Assembly (NCBI GenBank): GCA_038230335.1
Contig: JBBRNL010000003.1
Span: 248,001-312,000 of the forward strand
DNA from: JBBRDU01 sp038230335
GTDB lineage: Bacteria; Verrucomicrobiota; Verrucomicrobiia; Chthoniobacterales; UBA10450
Direction of reading: 5' to 3'
DNA length: 64,000 nucleotides
Shown piece after piece: positions 16,866-25,412 of the stretch. The notes under the pieces were generated by a model. The model did not search any database. It saw only the letters and a list, made by a program, of their open reading frames with translations, and had not been told where the DNA came from. A program made the translations under genes and the position numbers. Position 1 is the first letter of the stretch; every line of letters starts with the position of its first letter.

Positions 16866-19800
16866 ATGGTGGGTTGGATTTTAAAGAAGATTATTGGTTC
16901 GAAAAACCAGCGCGAAGTGAAGCGCCTGACGCCGAAGGTTCGTCTGATCAACGAATTTGAGGAGAAGTTTCAAAGCTTGTCCGATGAGCAGGTGCGAGGC
17001 ATGACGTTGGCCTGGCAGGCGGAACTAGCCAAACTCCCGACGGCGCAGGAGCAATGGGCCCGGCTGGACGAGCTTTTGCCGGAAGCATTCGCCCTGGTCA
17101 AAAATGCGGCCCGCCGCATGACGGAACGGAAAGAAAGCTTCACCGTTTGCGATTATCCGATGGTTTGGAACATGGTGCACTTTGACGTGCAGCTGGTCGG
17201 AGGAATGGTTCTGCACCGCGGACGAATTGCGGAAATGGCCACAGGTGAAGGCAAGACGCTGGTTGCCACTTTGCCGCTTTACCTGAATGCGCTGAGTGGG
17301 CGCGGCGCGCACCTCGTGACGGTGAACGATTATCTGGCAAGACGCGACGCGGAGTGGATGGGGCAGCTCTATCGGTTTCTCGGATTAACGGTGGGCTGCA
17401 TCCAGCACGATCAATCGCCGGACGTTCGTCGTGAGCAATACGCGATGGACATTACCTACGGAACGAACAGCGAGTTTGGTTTCGATTACCTGCGCGACAA
17501 TGGCATGGCCACGACGCGCGAGCAGCAGGTCCAGCGGGGATATCACTACGCCATCGTCGATGAAGTGGATTCCATTTTAATCGATGAGGCGCGCACCCCT
17601 TTAATTATCAGCGGCCCGGCCACCATATCGACGCATCAGTACGACAAATGGAAGCCTTTAGTGGAGCAGCTTGTGCGCAAGCAAACCATGCTGGTAAATC
17701 GCCTGGCCAGTGAGGCGAAGGAGAGTTTCGACAAGGGAGAGGTGGAAGCGGGTGGACTGCAAATGTTTAAGGTGAAGCTCGGTCAGCCCCGCAATAAGCA
17801 ACTTTTGCGCATGATGGAAGACCCGGAGAAGCGGCGCGCCATCGACAAGGCAGAACTCCAGTTTTATCAAGACTCGCGCAAGGAAGAGTTGTTCGCCCTG
17901 AAGGAGGAACTCTTCTTCACCATCGACGAAAAATCCCAGGAAGCCGACTTGTCCGAGCAAGGTCGAGCCTTCATGAACCCGGACGATCCGAATGCCTTCG
18001 TTCTGCCCGATCTGATCAGCGAATTCACCGAGATCGATCTCGACCCGGCACTGGCTCAGGAAGAAAAGGATCGTCAGAAATCAGAGCGCCAGCAGCATTG
18101 CGATACGCAAGGCGAACGCATTCATAACATCGCGCAGTTATTGCGCGCTTACTGCCTCTTCGAGAAAGACGTTCAGTACGTCATCGAGGAAAATAAAGTC
18201 GTCATCGTGGATGAATACACCGGCCGCAAAATGCCGGGCCGGCGCTGGAGCGACGGATTACACCAGGCGGTTGAGGCGAAGGAAGGCGTGCAGATCGATC
18301 GCGAAACGCAGACGCTGGCCACGATCACGATCCAGAATTATTTTCGGCTCTATCAAAAACTGGCCGGGATGACCGGAACCGCTGAGACGGAGGCCGCGGA
18401 ATTCCACGATATTTACAAGCTGGACGTCAACGTCATCCCAACGAACCGGGTGGTGGCGCGAAAAGATCACAACGATCGGATCTACAAAACGCGGCGGGAA
18501 AAATACAACGCCGTCATCAACGAAATCAGGGAACGCCATGCCAAAGAGCAGCCGGTCCTGGTCGGCACGGTCAGCGTGGAAGCCTCTGAGTTGCTCAGCC
18601 GCATGCTGAAACGCGAAAAGATTCCGCACAACGTGTTAAACGCCAAATATCATATGCAGGAAGCAGAAATCGTGATGCGCGCCGGGCAGCCAGGCACGGT
18701 CACGATCTCCACGAACATGGCCGGACGCGGCACCGATATTAAGCTCGGCGAAACGGTTCCGGATCGCGGCGGCCTTTATGTCATAGGGACGGAACGGCAC
18801 GAATCGCGCCGCATCGACCGGCAATTACGTGGCCGTTGCGCGCGGCAGGGGGACCCTGGCTCTTCTCGGTTTTATGTCAGCTTTGAAGATGATTTGATGC
18901 GCAATTTCGGCGCAGCCGATCGCATGACTAGAATCATGGAGCGTTTCGGACTGGAAGAGGGCCAGGAACTTGAGCATGCCTGGTTGAACAAGTCGGTCGA
19001 GACGGCGCAGAAACGCGTCGAGCAGCGCAACTATCTGCAACGAAAGCGCACCCTGGACTTCGACGATGTCATGAATAACCAACGCGAGGTCGTTTATGGC
19101 TATCGCAATGAGGTGATCGATTCGGAGACACCGCGGACCTTGATTTACGAGGTCATTGATGAAGCCGTGCCGGCCAAGGTGAAGGAGCACGTGGATGAGA
19201 CGGAGCCCGACTACGCGGCCCTCATTCATTGGGTCAACACCACTTTTCCTCTCGGCCTAACGAAAGAACGGGCGGAGTTCGAGACCCGCACGATTGATGA
19301 AAACGCGCAGTTTCTGATCGCGCGGATCAAGGAAGCCTACGAACGCAAATCGAGCCACGAAGAAGCGACCGCCGTGACCAGTTTGGAGCGCTATGTCATT
19401 CTGAACGCGATCGATCGGCTCTGGCAGGAGCATCTCTATGCCATGGATGCGCTGCGCGAAGGTGTCTATCTGCGCGGTTACGCACAAAAGGATCCGCTCA
19501 TCGAATACAAGACTGAAGCGTACGACATGTTCGTCGAGCTGATGGCTAATATTAAGAATGAAGTGCTGCACAATCTTTTCCGCAGCACCTCCAATTTGCA
19601 GGCCTTCGAGAATTTCCTCGCTACCTTGCCGCAGTTTCTTCTGCGCGAACATGCTCCGACCTCGGCCACGGCGAATTCGCCGTCGCGGGCGCGTCAGGCC
19701 CAGCCCGTGGGCGCGGTGGCCGTGGGTGGGAACGGCGACGGAGACGGAGCGGGCGAGGTTACGCTTGACCTGCCCGTGCGTCGTAACCTGCCCAAGGTTG

Positions 19801-19868
19801 GGCGGAATGATCCGTGTCCGTGCGGGAGCGGAAAGAAATACAAGAACTGCTGCGGCCGCACAGCTTAA
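16866..19868 (+). CDS. secA: Preprotein translocase ATPase SecA
   Basis: Motor ATPase that pushes unfolded preproteins through SecYEG. 1000 residues, against 901 in E. coli. Walker A is MATGEGKT (residues 124-131), Walker B is AIVDEVDSILIDEARTPLIISG, and the helicase motifs GTVSVEASELLS and TNMAGRGTDIKLGE follow. The C-terminal zinc-binding SecB/ribosome motif DPCPCGSGKKYKNCC is intact. The extra length is mainly a charged insertion around residues 270-420 (EDPEKRRAIDKAELQFYQDS region), found also in SecA of Bacteroidetes and relatives. Start ATG 16866, without a Shine-Dalgarno site. Confidence 0.98.
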   Translation: MVGWILKKIIGSKNQREVKRLTPKVRLINEFEEKFQSLSDEQVRGMTLAWQAELAKLPTAQEQWARLDELLPEAFALVKNAARRMTERKESFTVCDYPMVWNMVHFDVQLVGGMVLHRGRIAEMATGEGKTLVATLPLYLNALSGRGAHLVTVNDYLARRDAEWMGQLYRFLGLTVGCIQHDQSPDVRREQYAMDITYGTNSEFGFDYLRDNGMATTREQQVQRGYHYAIVDEVDSILIDEARTPLIISGPATISTHQYDKWKPLVEQLVRKQTMLVNRLASEAKESFDKGEVEAGGLQMFKVKLGQPRNKQLLRMMEDPEKRRAIDKAELQFYQDSRKEELFALKEELFFTIDEKSQEADLSEQGRAFMNPDDPNAFVLPDLISEFTEIDLDPALAQEEKDRQKSERQQHCDTQGERIHNIAQLLRAYCLFEKDVQYVIEENKVVIVDEYTGRKMPGRRWSDGLHQAVEAKEGVQIDRETQTLATITIQNYFRLYQKLAGMTGTAETEAAEFHDIYKLDVNVIPTNRVVARKDHNDRIYKTRREKYNAVINEIRERHAKEQPVLVGTVSVEASELLSRMLKREKIPHNVLNAKYHMQEAEIVMRAGQPGTVTISTNMAGRGTDIKLGETVPDRGGLYVIGTERHESRRIDRQLRGRCARQGDPGSSRFYVSFEDDLMRNFGAADRMTRIMERFGLEEGQELEHAWLNKSVETAQKRVEQRNYLQRKRTLDFDDVMNNQREVVYGYRNEVIDSETPRTLIYEVIDEAVPAKVKEHVDETEPDYAALIHWVNTTFPLGLTKERAEFETRTIDENAQFLIARIKEAYERKSSHEEATAVTSLERYVILNAIDRLWQEHLYAMDALREGVYLRGYAQKDPLIEYKTEAYDMFVELMANIKNEVLHNLFRSTSNLQAFENFLATLPQFLLREHAPTSATANSPSRARQAQPVGAVAVGGNGDGDGAGEVTLDLPVRRNLPKVGRNDPCPCGSGKKYKNCCGRTA

Positions 19869-19949
19869 AGCGCCTGATCTTTCGTTCCTGGCCGACCGAT
19901 CGCGCGATCTCTCCTTGAGTTGCGCAGCTCCACTCGCCACCATGAGTCG

Positions 19950-20333
19950 ATGTCCAAGCGATCGTATCGAATCCTGGCGAGCGCAGCTTTTCTAGCGATT
20001 TTACAAGGGTGCGCCTGGTTTCCGCATATTAAGTCAAATCCGCTGGCCGGTTCATGGGCCAACCGAATTGGCACCGTCTGGATGATTAAGAAGGACGGGA
20101 CATTCGATGTCGACCTAACGAGGGATGGCAAGCGTGACACCTGGGGCACGTACACGGTCGACGGAGACACTATCACGCTGACCGGCACGGGCGGGATGCT
20201 GCCGCAAGATTGCCATGGCAACGGAATCTATCGTTTTGTAAGAAGCGGCCCGGAGTTGACCTTCACGTTGGTGAGCGACACGTGCAGACTCCGGAAGAAG
20301 AGCGTGCTTCTGGGCTGGCGCCTCAAGAGATGA
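19950..20333 (+). CDS. Small lipoprotein, unknown function
   Basis: 127 residues from ATG 19950 (MSKRSYRILASAAFLAIL). A signal peptide ends in a lipobox LQGC, so the mature protein should be lipid-anchored at Cys. The rest (GSWANRIGTVWMIKKDGTFDVDL.. and GTYTVDGDTITLTGTGG) resembles the small beta-sheet lipocalin-like domains that measure a value against a template, common in secreted unknown proteins. Two cysteines (QDCHGNG and SDTCRLR) may form a disulfide. No specific family recognised. It follows secA by about 80 bases. Confidence 0.7.
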   Translation: MSKRSYRILASAAFLAILQGCAWFPHIKSNPLAGSWANRIGTVWMIKKDGTFDVDLTRDGKRDTWGTYTVDGDTITLTGTGGMLPQDCHGNGIYRFVRSGPELTFTLVSDTCRLRKKSVLLGWRLKR

Positions 20334-20359
20334 CGGCGACTGTCATTCTACGACGACGA

Positions 20360-20749
20360 TCACGTCGGTCTCAAGTCGTAAGTGGTGATCTCGAGTTCGT
20401 GGCCGTCCGGATCGCAAAAGTAGATCGAGTGCGAAATTTCATGATCCTGGAAGTGAAAAGGAATTCCACGATCTTTGAGTTCTTGCCGGGCGATAACGAA
20501 TCCGGCTGCGTTCGTTCCAAACGCGAGATGCAGCAGGCGCGGCCCGGCGGCTTTCGAGGATGGGCTGGGCTCTTTTGATTCGACCGGGAAAAGCGCGAGG
20601 GCGGTTGTGCCTTTGCCGACGAAGGTGGGGATACCGCCCCACACGCCGTCATGTCGACGGGTAAAGCCGAGAACTTCGATGTACCAGTTGGCCGAGCGCT
20701 CGATATCGGCCACGCTCATGGCCACGTGATCGATACCTTCAAGATCCAT
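20360..20749 (-). CDS. VOC family (glyoxalase/bleomycin resistance) protein
   Basis: 129 residues from ATG 20749 (MDLEGIDHVAMSVADIERSANWY). Two beta-alpha-beta-beta-beta modules carry the metal ligands His in IDHVAMSV and HLAFGTN and Glu near the end (GHELEITTYD). The final block SIYFCDPDGHELEI is typical of the family. Members include glyoxalase I, dioxygenases and fosfomycin or bleomycin resistance proteins; the substrate cannot be told. Divergent from the nucleotidase gene, convergent with the lipoprotein gene. Confidence 0.88.
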   Translation of the reverse strand: MDLEGIDHVAMSVADIERSANWYIEVLGFTRRHDGVWGGIPTFVGKGTTALALFPVESKEPSPSSKAAGPRLLHLAFGTNAAGFVIARQELKDRGIPFHFQDHEISHSIYFCDPDGHELEITTYDLRPT

Positions 20750-20874
20750 AGAGATCCAATTACTGGGTTTGGGTAGAAACAGCAACCTTCGGCGCGCGGC
20801 GACAGTTCGGAACTTCCGTCCCAAACAGCGATTTTCCTGTCGCGCTGGGGCGGGATGTTTGCCATAACGAACGG

Positions 20875-22488
20875 GTGAAATCCTGGAGCCGGCGGGCATT
20901 CCTACAGAGGTTGGGCCAGACCGGCGCTTTTTGCGCGATGCCTTCGATCGCGCGTGCGATTCAGCTTCCCGAAGCCGACACGGTCACCATCTCAATTTTT
21001 CATACGACCGACCTGCATGGACACATTCTGCCGACGACAGACTACGACGGGACGCCGGATTTGGGCGGACTGGCACGTTGTGTTACGCAAATTCGCCGAT
21101 GGCGCCGCAAGAACAGGAACACAATTCTGCTCGACGTGGGAGATGTTTATCAGGGGACCGACGTGGGCTTGCGCAGTAAAGGGCAGCTCATGATCGATCT
21201 CTTCAATCATCTTCGCTACGACGCCTGGGTTATCGGGAATCACGAGTTCGACTGGGGCATGGAGCCATTTCGGCGCTCGCTCCAGGCATCGCGAATGCCG
21301 GTGCTGGCGGCGAACACGATCCTGGAAGGAAAAGCGCCGGGCGAAATCGGCGACGACCGAAACCCGCTCTCGAAAATCCGGTCTTACATCATGAAGGAGA
21401 TCGAGGGAGTGAAAATTGCGATTGTCGGGCTGACAACTCCCGGGATGCCGTTCTGGTTTCGTCCCGAGTACACAAGCGGTCTCGAGTTCGCGTATCCGGC
21501 GGAGTCCGTCCGGCGCGCCATTCGGCAAGCAAAGAGCGAAGGGGCGCACGCGATCGTTCTGGCCGGGCACATGGGGTTAAAAATGAGGTCGGGCGGCGAT
21601 GACTTCGCCAATAATGTGATGGCTCTAACGTCAGAGTTTCCGGACGTGGCGGTGTTTCTCGGTGGGCACACGCACCAGAATATCCCGAGCCGGATGACCC
21701 ATAACGTGCTCATGACGCAAGCCGATCATTATGGGATCCACGTGGGCCGGGTGGACCTGGTTTTCGATCGCCACTCGAAGCGGCTTTTGCATAGGCAGGC
21801 GCGCTGTGAATTGATGGATAGCCAGATCGCTCTCGATCACAACGTGATGTCGCGCGCAAGAGCGCAACTCATCGAGTCGGAAGCGGTGCTCTCTGCACCC
21901 ATTGGAGAATTGGCCGAACCTCTATCGGTCCATAGTCGAAACGCTGAACCGAGCGACGTCGAGCGACTCATCGGTGTTTCCATCATGGAATGTTTGCGCG
22001 AGCGCGGCGTGAAGATCGATGGCGCTCTGCATGGCCTTTTTGATGAGAACAACGATGTCCCGGCCGGCCCGAAAACGGTGAACGACATCTGGAGCATTAT
22101 CCCCTACGAAAACTATCTCGTGACGGCGGAGTTAACGCCAGAGGAAATCAAAGCGGTGCTGGAGGAAACTTACGTGAGTCACGAGCGACGCAGCCTTCTC
22201 GGTGTCAATGTCGTCACCACGGGCGAGGGCGCGGAGCGAAAGGTGGCGTCGCTCCGCCTCGACGATGGAAGGCCGCTCGAGCGCGATCGCCGTTATGTTC
22301 TTGCCTTCAACACATTCGATTCGCGCAGCGCGGGGCATCGCTTCATGAAGCTGCGGAGTTTGCTCGAGAGCGGCACTACGAATTGTACTCCGCACGACGT
22401 GCAGACGCGAGACACGCTGATCGATTACTTCCGCCGCCACCAGGTTGTTCACAAGGTGGTCGTGCCGGCGCGAACTGCGGCCGCGTAG
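20875..22488 (+). CDS. Tat-exported bifunctional metallophosphatase / 5'-nucleotidase
   Basis: 537 residues from GTG 20875. The N-terminus SWSRRAFLQRLGQTGAFCA is a twin-arginine signal, so the folded metalloenzyme is exported. The metallophosphoesterase domain has FHTTDLHGHI, LDVGDVYQGTD, IGNHEFDWG and FLGGHTHQ, the di-metal ligand set. The C-terminal 5'-nucleotidase domain has NDIWSIIPYENYLVTAELT and an FNTFDSR-like region. This domain order is that of UshA/YfkN-type nucleotidases, which release phosphate and nucleosides outside the cytoplasm. Neighbours give no further hint of substrate. Confidence 0.9.
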   Translation: MKSWSRRAFLQRLGQTGAFCAMPSIARAIQLPEADTVTISIFHTTDLHGHILPTTDYDGTPDLGGLARCVTQIRRWRRKNRNTILLDVGDVYQGTDVGLRSKGQLMIDLFNHLRYDAWVIGNHEFDWGMEPFRRSLQASRMPVLAANTILEGKAPGEIGDDRNPLSKIRSYIMKEIEGVKIAIVGLTTPGMPFWFRPEYTSGLEFAYPAESVRRAIRQAKSEGAHAIVLAGHMGLKMRSGGDDFANNVMALTSEFPDVAVFLGGHTHQNIPSRMTHNVLMTQADHYGIHVGRVDLVFDRHSKRLLHRQARCELMDSQIALDHNVMSRARAQLIESEAVLSAPIGELAEPLSVHSRNAEPSDVERLIGVSIMECLRERGVKIDGALHGLFDENNDVPAGPKTVNDIWSIIPYENYLVTAELTPEEIKAVLEETYVSHERRSLLGVNVVTTGEGAERKVASLRLDDGRPLERDRRYVLAFNTFDSRSAGHRFMKLRSLLESGTTNCTPHDVQTRDTLIDYFRRHQVVHKVVVPARTAAA

Positions 22489-22539
22489 CCATCGAGATTG
22501 GCCTTGCAAAACGGAAGCCTTCCGCTTGCGTATCTGCCC

Positions 22540-23316
22540 ATGCGCTTTCTCGCACTGTCCCTCTTGCCCCCGTTGTTGCTGGCGAATATTGGCTTCGCCC
22601 AAACCATCGACGTGAAATCGTCTCAGCCAGCGGGTGTTCCGCTCTATCGTCCAGCCTTGATTGGAAGCGGTCCCGAAGCGTTGATCAACCGGATCAACGC
22701 GCCAGAGTTGGTCAAGAACGGCCAGAAAGACGCGTTGATCATGTTTACCTGCACTGTGAAAAAGACAGGGGACGTGGTGTGGAGCGCGAGTTATCGCGCC
22801 ACGCCGGACTCGAAACTCTTGGAGCAGGAGCTGTTCAAGAAACTGACTGGAGCCAAGTTTATTCCAGCCATTTATAATCGAGTCGCGGTAGATGCGATTT
22901 TTTACGGAACTGTGACCTTCGCCGTCATTGAGGGTAAGCCGCGGTTGCGCATCTTTTCCAACCAGGAGGCAGAGGAATTGACGAAGGAGAGTGATTTCGT
23001 CGGCCCCCAGCCGTTCTTCGGTAACGAATCGAAATTTAACGGCTGGCATTATCCAACGAAGAAGGAGTCTCCCGTTGAGGTGAACGGCGCGGTCGAATTG
23101 GCATTGGAAGTCACGGAGAAAGGCTTTGTCAGCAAAGTGAGCGTAAAAAACGAGGAGCCGCCATTCGTCGGGTTCGGTGACGCGGCTGCCCACGACATAG
23201 GCAAGGCGCGGTTTATCCCGGCATTCCGTGGGGGCAAGGCCGTTGCCTGCAACGTCACTCTACCAATCTACTTCAAGCATAAGGACGAGATGTTCAATGC
23301 TCCGCTCTTCCCCTAA
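22540..23316 (+). CDS. Secreted protein with two TonB-C-terminal-like domains
   Basis: 258 residues from ATG 22540 (MRFLALSLLPPLLLANIGFA, a signal peptide). Two halves each look like the TonB C-terminal fold. The first has LIMFTCTVKKTGDVVWSAS and KFIPAIYNRVAVDA. The second has VNGAVELALEVTEKGFVSKVSV and KARFIPAFRGGKAVACNVTLPIYF, which is the classic pattern. There is no Pro-rich spacer or retained membrane anchor, and no exbB/exbD nearby, so it is not a normal energy transducer. Function unknown; it could be a periplasmic binding or assembly protein. Lies 51 bases after the nucleotidase gene. Confidence 0.72.
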   Translation: MRFLALSLLPPLLLANIGFAQTIDVKSSQPAGVPLYRPALIGSGPEALINRINAPELVKNGQKDALIMFTCTVKKTGDVVWSASYRATPDSKLLEQELFKKLTGAKFIPAIYNRVAVDAIFYGTVTFAVIEGKPRLRIFSNQEAEELTKESDFVGPQPFFGNESKFNGWHYPTKKESPVEVNGAVELALEVTEKGFVSKVSVKNEEPPFVGFGDAAAHDIGKARFIPAFRGGKAVACNVTLPIYFKHKDEMFNAPLFP

Positions 23317-23340
23317 AGCGCCGCGCAGTCGGAATGGCGA

Positions 23341-23904
23341 ATGATCACGGCGAAATTTTTTCGTCGTGATCCACTGACCTGCGCACGCGAACTGATTGGA
23401 GCGGAATTAGTCTGGGGAAAATGCCGCGGCCTGGTCGTTGAAACGGAAGCCTATTGTGCCCTGGCTGACGAGGCCGCTCACACCTTCGTGCGACCCAGCG
23501 CACGTGAGTTCGTGGAAAGACATGACGCGGGCACCGCTTATGTTTATTTCAGTTATGGCGTGCACTGGATGCTGAACGCACTGGTCAAAGGGGACACTGA
23601 TGGCTTCGTGTTATTCCGGGCGCTGCAACCGATGGCGGGGACCACGCTCATGAAACGACGACGTGGCACGGACGATCTGCGCAAGCTTTGCTCGGGCCCC
23701 GGCAAATTGACGCAGGCTCTCAATATTACCGGGCGCCATCACACGATGAATTTATGCGTGGACCCTGGCCATGGCCTGGAGCGCCGCGCGGGCGCCGTCG
23801 ATGTGGTGGCCGACCCACGGATCGGGATCACGAAGGCGGCGGATCGACCATGGCGCTTTACGCTTCGTGACTGTCCTTTTATTAGTGCGCGGGCCAGGAC
23901 GTAG
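23341..23904 (+). CDS. DNA-3-methyladenine glycosylase (AAG/MPG family)
   Basis: Base-excision repair enzyme that removes alkylated purines. 187 residues, normal for bacterial members. The family blocks are ARELIGAELVWG, VVETEAYCALADEAAHTF (catalytic Glu in ETEAY), AYVYFSYGVHWMLNAL and CSGPGKLTQALNI. The reading starts at ATG 23341, 24 bases after the previous stop. It probably shares a transcript with mnmA 80 bases downstream. Confidence 0.95.
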   Translation: MITAKFFRRDPLTCARELIGAELVWGKCRGLVVETEAYCALADEAAHTFVRPSAREFVERHDAGTAYVYFSYGVHWMLNALVKGDTDGFVLFRALQPMAGTTLMKRRRGTDDLRKLCSGPGKLTQALNITGRHHTMNLCVDPGHGLERRAGAVDVVADPRIGITKAADRPWRFTLRDCPFISARART

Positions 23905-23984
23905 GACGCCCGCGCCCGCTGCGGCGATTATCCCGTTCAGGCAGACGTTGACCCGGGGACCGACGTGATTGAATCTTTCCTTCC

Positions 23985-25082
23985 ATGACGGCAACAAAGC
24001 AGCGTGTTTTGCTCGGGATGAGCGGTGGAGTGGATTCCAGCGTGGCCGGGTATCTTCTGCGCGAACAGGGTCATGACGTCGTGGGCGTGACCATGAAAGT
24101 CTGGCCACAGGATTGTATCTCGCGGGCGGAAGACAAATGCTGCGGGCCGCAAGCTGTGGCCGATGCTCGGGCGGTCGCTCACTCGTTAGGCATACCTCAT
24201 TACGTGGTCGACGAGGCTGATCAGTTTGAACAGGCTGTGATTCACTATTTCGCCAGTGAGTATCAGGCGGGTCGAACTCCCAACCCGTGCGTGATGTGCA
24301 ACGAGAAGCTGAAGTTTGGGAAACTGTGGGAAAAGGCCGAGGCGCTGGGGTGCGATTACATTGCGACCGGTCACTACGCCATCATTGAGCATGAGGGCGA
24401 CCGAGCTGTCCTGCGCAAGGGCGTCGATCCACGTAAGGATCAATCGTATTTTCTATTCAGTCTGCGTCAGGAGCAGCTGCGCCGTGCTCTTACCCCACTC
24501 GGAGGGATGCATAAGCCTCAGATTCGAGAGATCGCTCAGTCGTTAGGCTTGAAAGTGGCGGACAAAGTCGACAGTCAGGAAATCTGCTTCGTGCCCGGAA
24601 ACGACTATAAGGCCTTCCTCCGTTCGCATCTGGCCGCGACCGAATTTCATGAGGGAGAGATTTATGACGTGGAGGGAAACTTTGTGGCGCCGCACGAGGG
24701 GATCGAACTTTTTACCATCGGTCAACGCAAGGGACTTCCGGGCGGATCGGCCCAACCGCGTTACGTGGTGGACATCGATCCGGAGACGAACCGCGTCATT
24801 GTTGGAACAGTCGAGGATCTCAGCTGCGAGGATTTTGAGGTTGATCGCTGTAACTGGAATAACAAGGGAAGCGGAGAGAATTTCGAGGTGACCGTGAAGA
24901 TTCGGTACAGCCACCCGGGGACGCTTGCCACCATCACTTTGCTGGAAGACGGAAGGGCGCGCGTGCAGCTGCATGAAGCGCAGCGCGCGGTGACGCCGGG
25001 TCAGGCGGCCGTTTTCTACGATGGGGATATTGTGGTGGGCGGCGGGTGGATTTGCCGGCACGGCGCCGCCGTTCCGGCCTGA
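23985..25082 (+). CDS. mnmA: tRNA-specific 2-thiouridylase MnmA
   Basis: Makes 2-thiouridine at wobble position 34 of Glu, Gln and Lys tRNAs. 365 residues. The ATP pyrophosphatase loop is GMSGGVDSS (residues 11-19). The catalytic cysteines are Cys102 in NPCVMCN and Cys201 in QEICFVPGNDY. IATGHYA and FTIGQRKGLP are conserved, and the C-terminal beta-barrel is present. The start ATG 23985 is followed directly by the family N-terminus. cutA begins three bases after its stop, so the two are one transcription unit. Confidence 0.97.
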   Translation: MTATKQRVLLGMSGGVDSSVAGYLLREQGHDVVGVTMKVWPQDCISRAEDKCCGPQAVADARAVAHSLGIPHYVVDEADQFEQAVIHYFASEYQAGRTPNPCVMCNEKLKFGKLWEKAEALGCDYIATGHYAIIEHEGDRAVLRKGVDPRKDQSYFLFSLRQEQLRRALTPLGGMHKPQIREIAQSLGLKVADKVDSQEICFVPGNDYKAFLRSHLAATEFHEGEIYDVEGNFVAPHEGIELFTIGQRKGLPGGSAQPRYVVDIDPETNRVIVGTVEDLSCEDFEVDRCNWNNKGSGENFEVTVKIRYSHPGTLATITLLEDGRARVQLHEAQRAVTPGQAAVFYDGDIVVGGGWICRHGAAVPA

Positions 25083-25085
25083 TCG

Positions 25086-25412
25086 ATGGCGGCGGAGGAA
25101 GCGTTGTTGGCGCTGAGCACGTTTCCCGATGCGGAGACGGCGCGGGGCATAGTGCGGCAATTGGTCGAAGCGAAACTGGTGGCCTGCGGCAACATTATCC
25201 CGCAGGTGGAGTCGATTTATCGGTGGAAGGGAAATCTCGAGTCGAGCCAGGAAGCGCTCGCGTTCTTCAAACTTTCCTCAGCCGGTTACAGTCAGTTCGA
25301 GGAAAAACTGCGATCCCTTCATCCCTACGATGTTCCGGAGATCATCTGCGTGAACATCGCGAAAGGTTTGCCGGATTATCTGCGATGGATGGCGGACAGC
25401 TGCGTCAATTGA
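25086..25412 (+). CDS. cutA: Divalent-cation tolerance protein CutA
   Basis: 108-residue trimeric protein of the CutA1 family, named for copper tolerance though its true role is unclear. Blocks LSTFPDAETARGIVRQLVEAKL, VACGNIIPQVESIYRWKGNLE and HPYDVPEIICVNIAKGLPDYLRW are characteristic. Starts three bases after mnmA. Its 3' end overlaps the end of the converging permease gene by eight bases. Confidence 0.96.
   Translation: MAAEEALLALSTFPDAETARGIVRQLVEAKLVACGNIIPQVESIYRWKGNLESSQEALAFFKLSSAGYSQFEEKLRSLHPYDVPEIICVNIAKGLPDYLRWMADSCVN

Noticed and set aside
22132..23193. Minus-strand open frame of 353 codons opposite the nucleotidase and TonB-like genes
   Set aside because: Low-complexity antisense translation; the plus-strand genes carry clear motifs and signal peptides.
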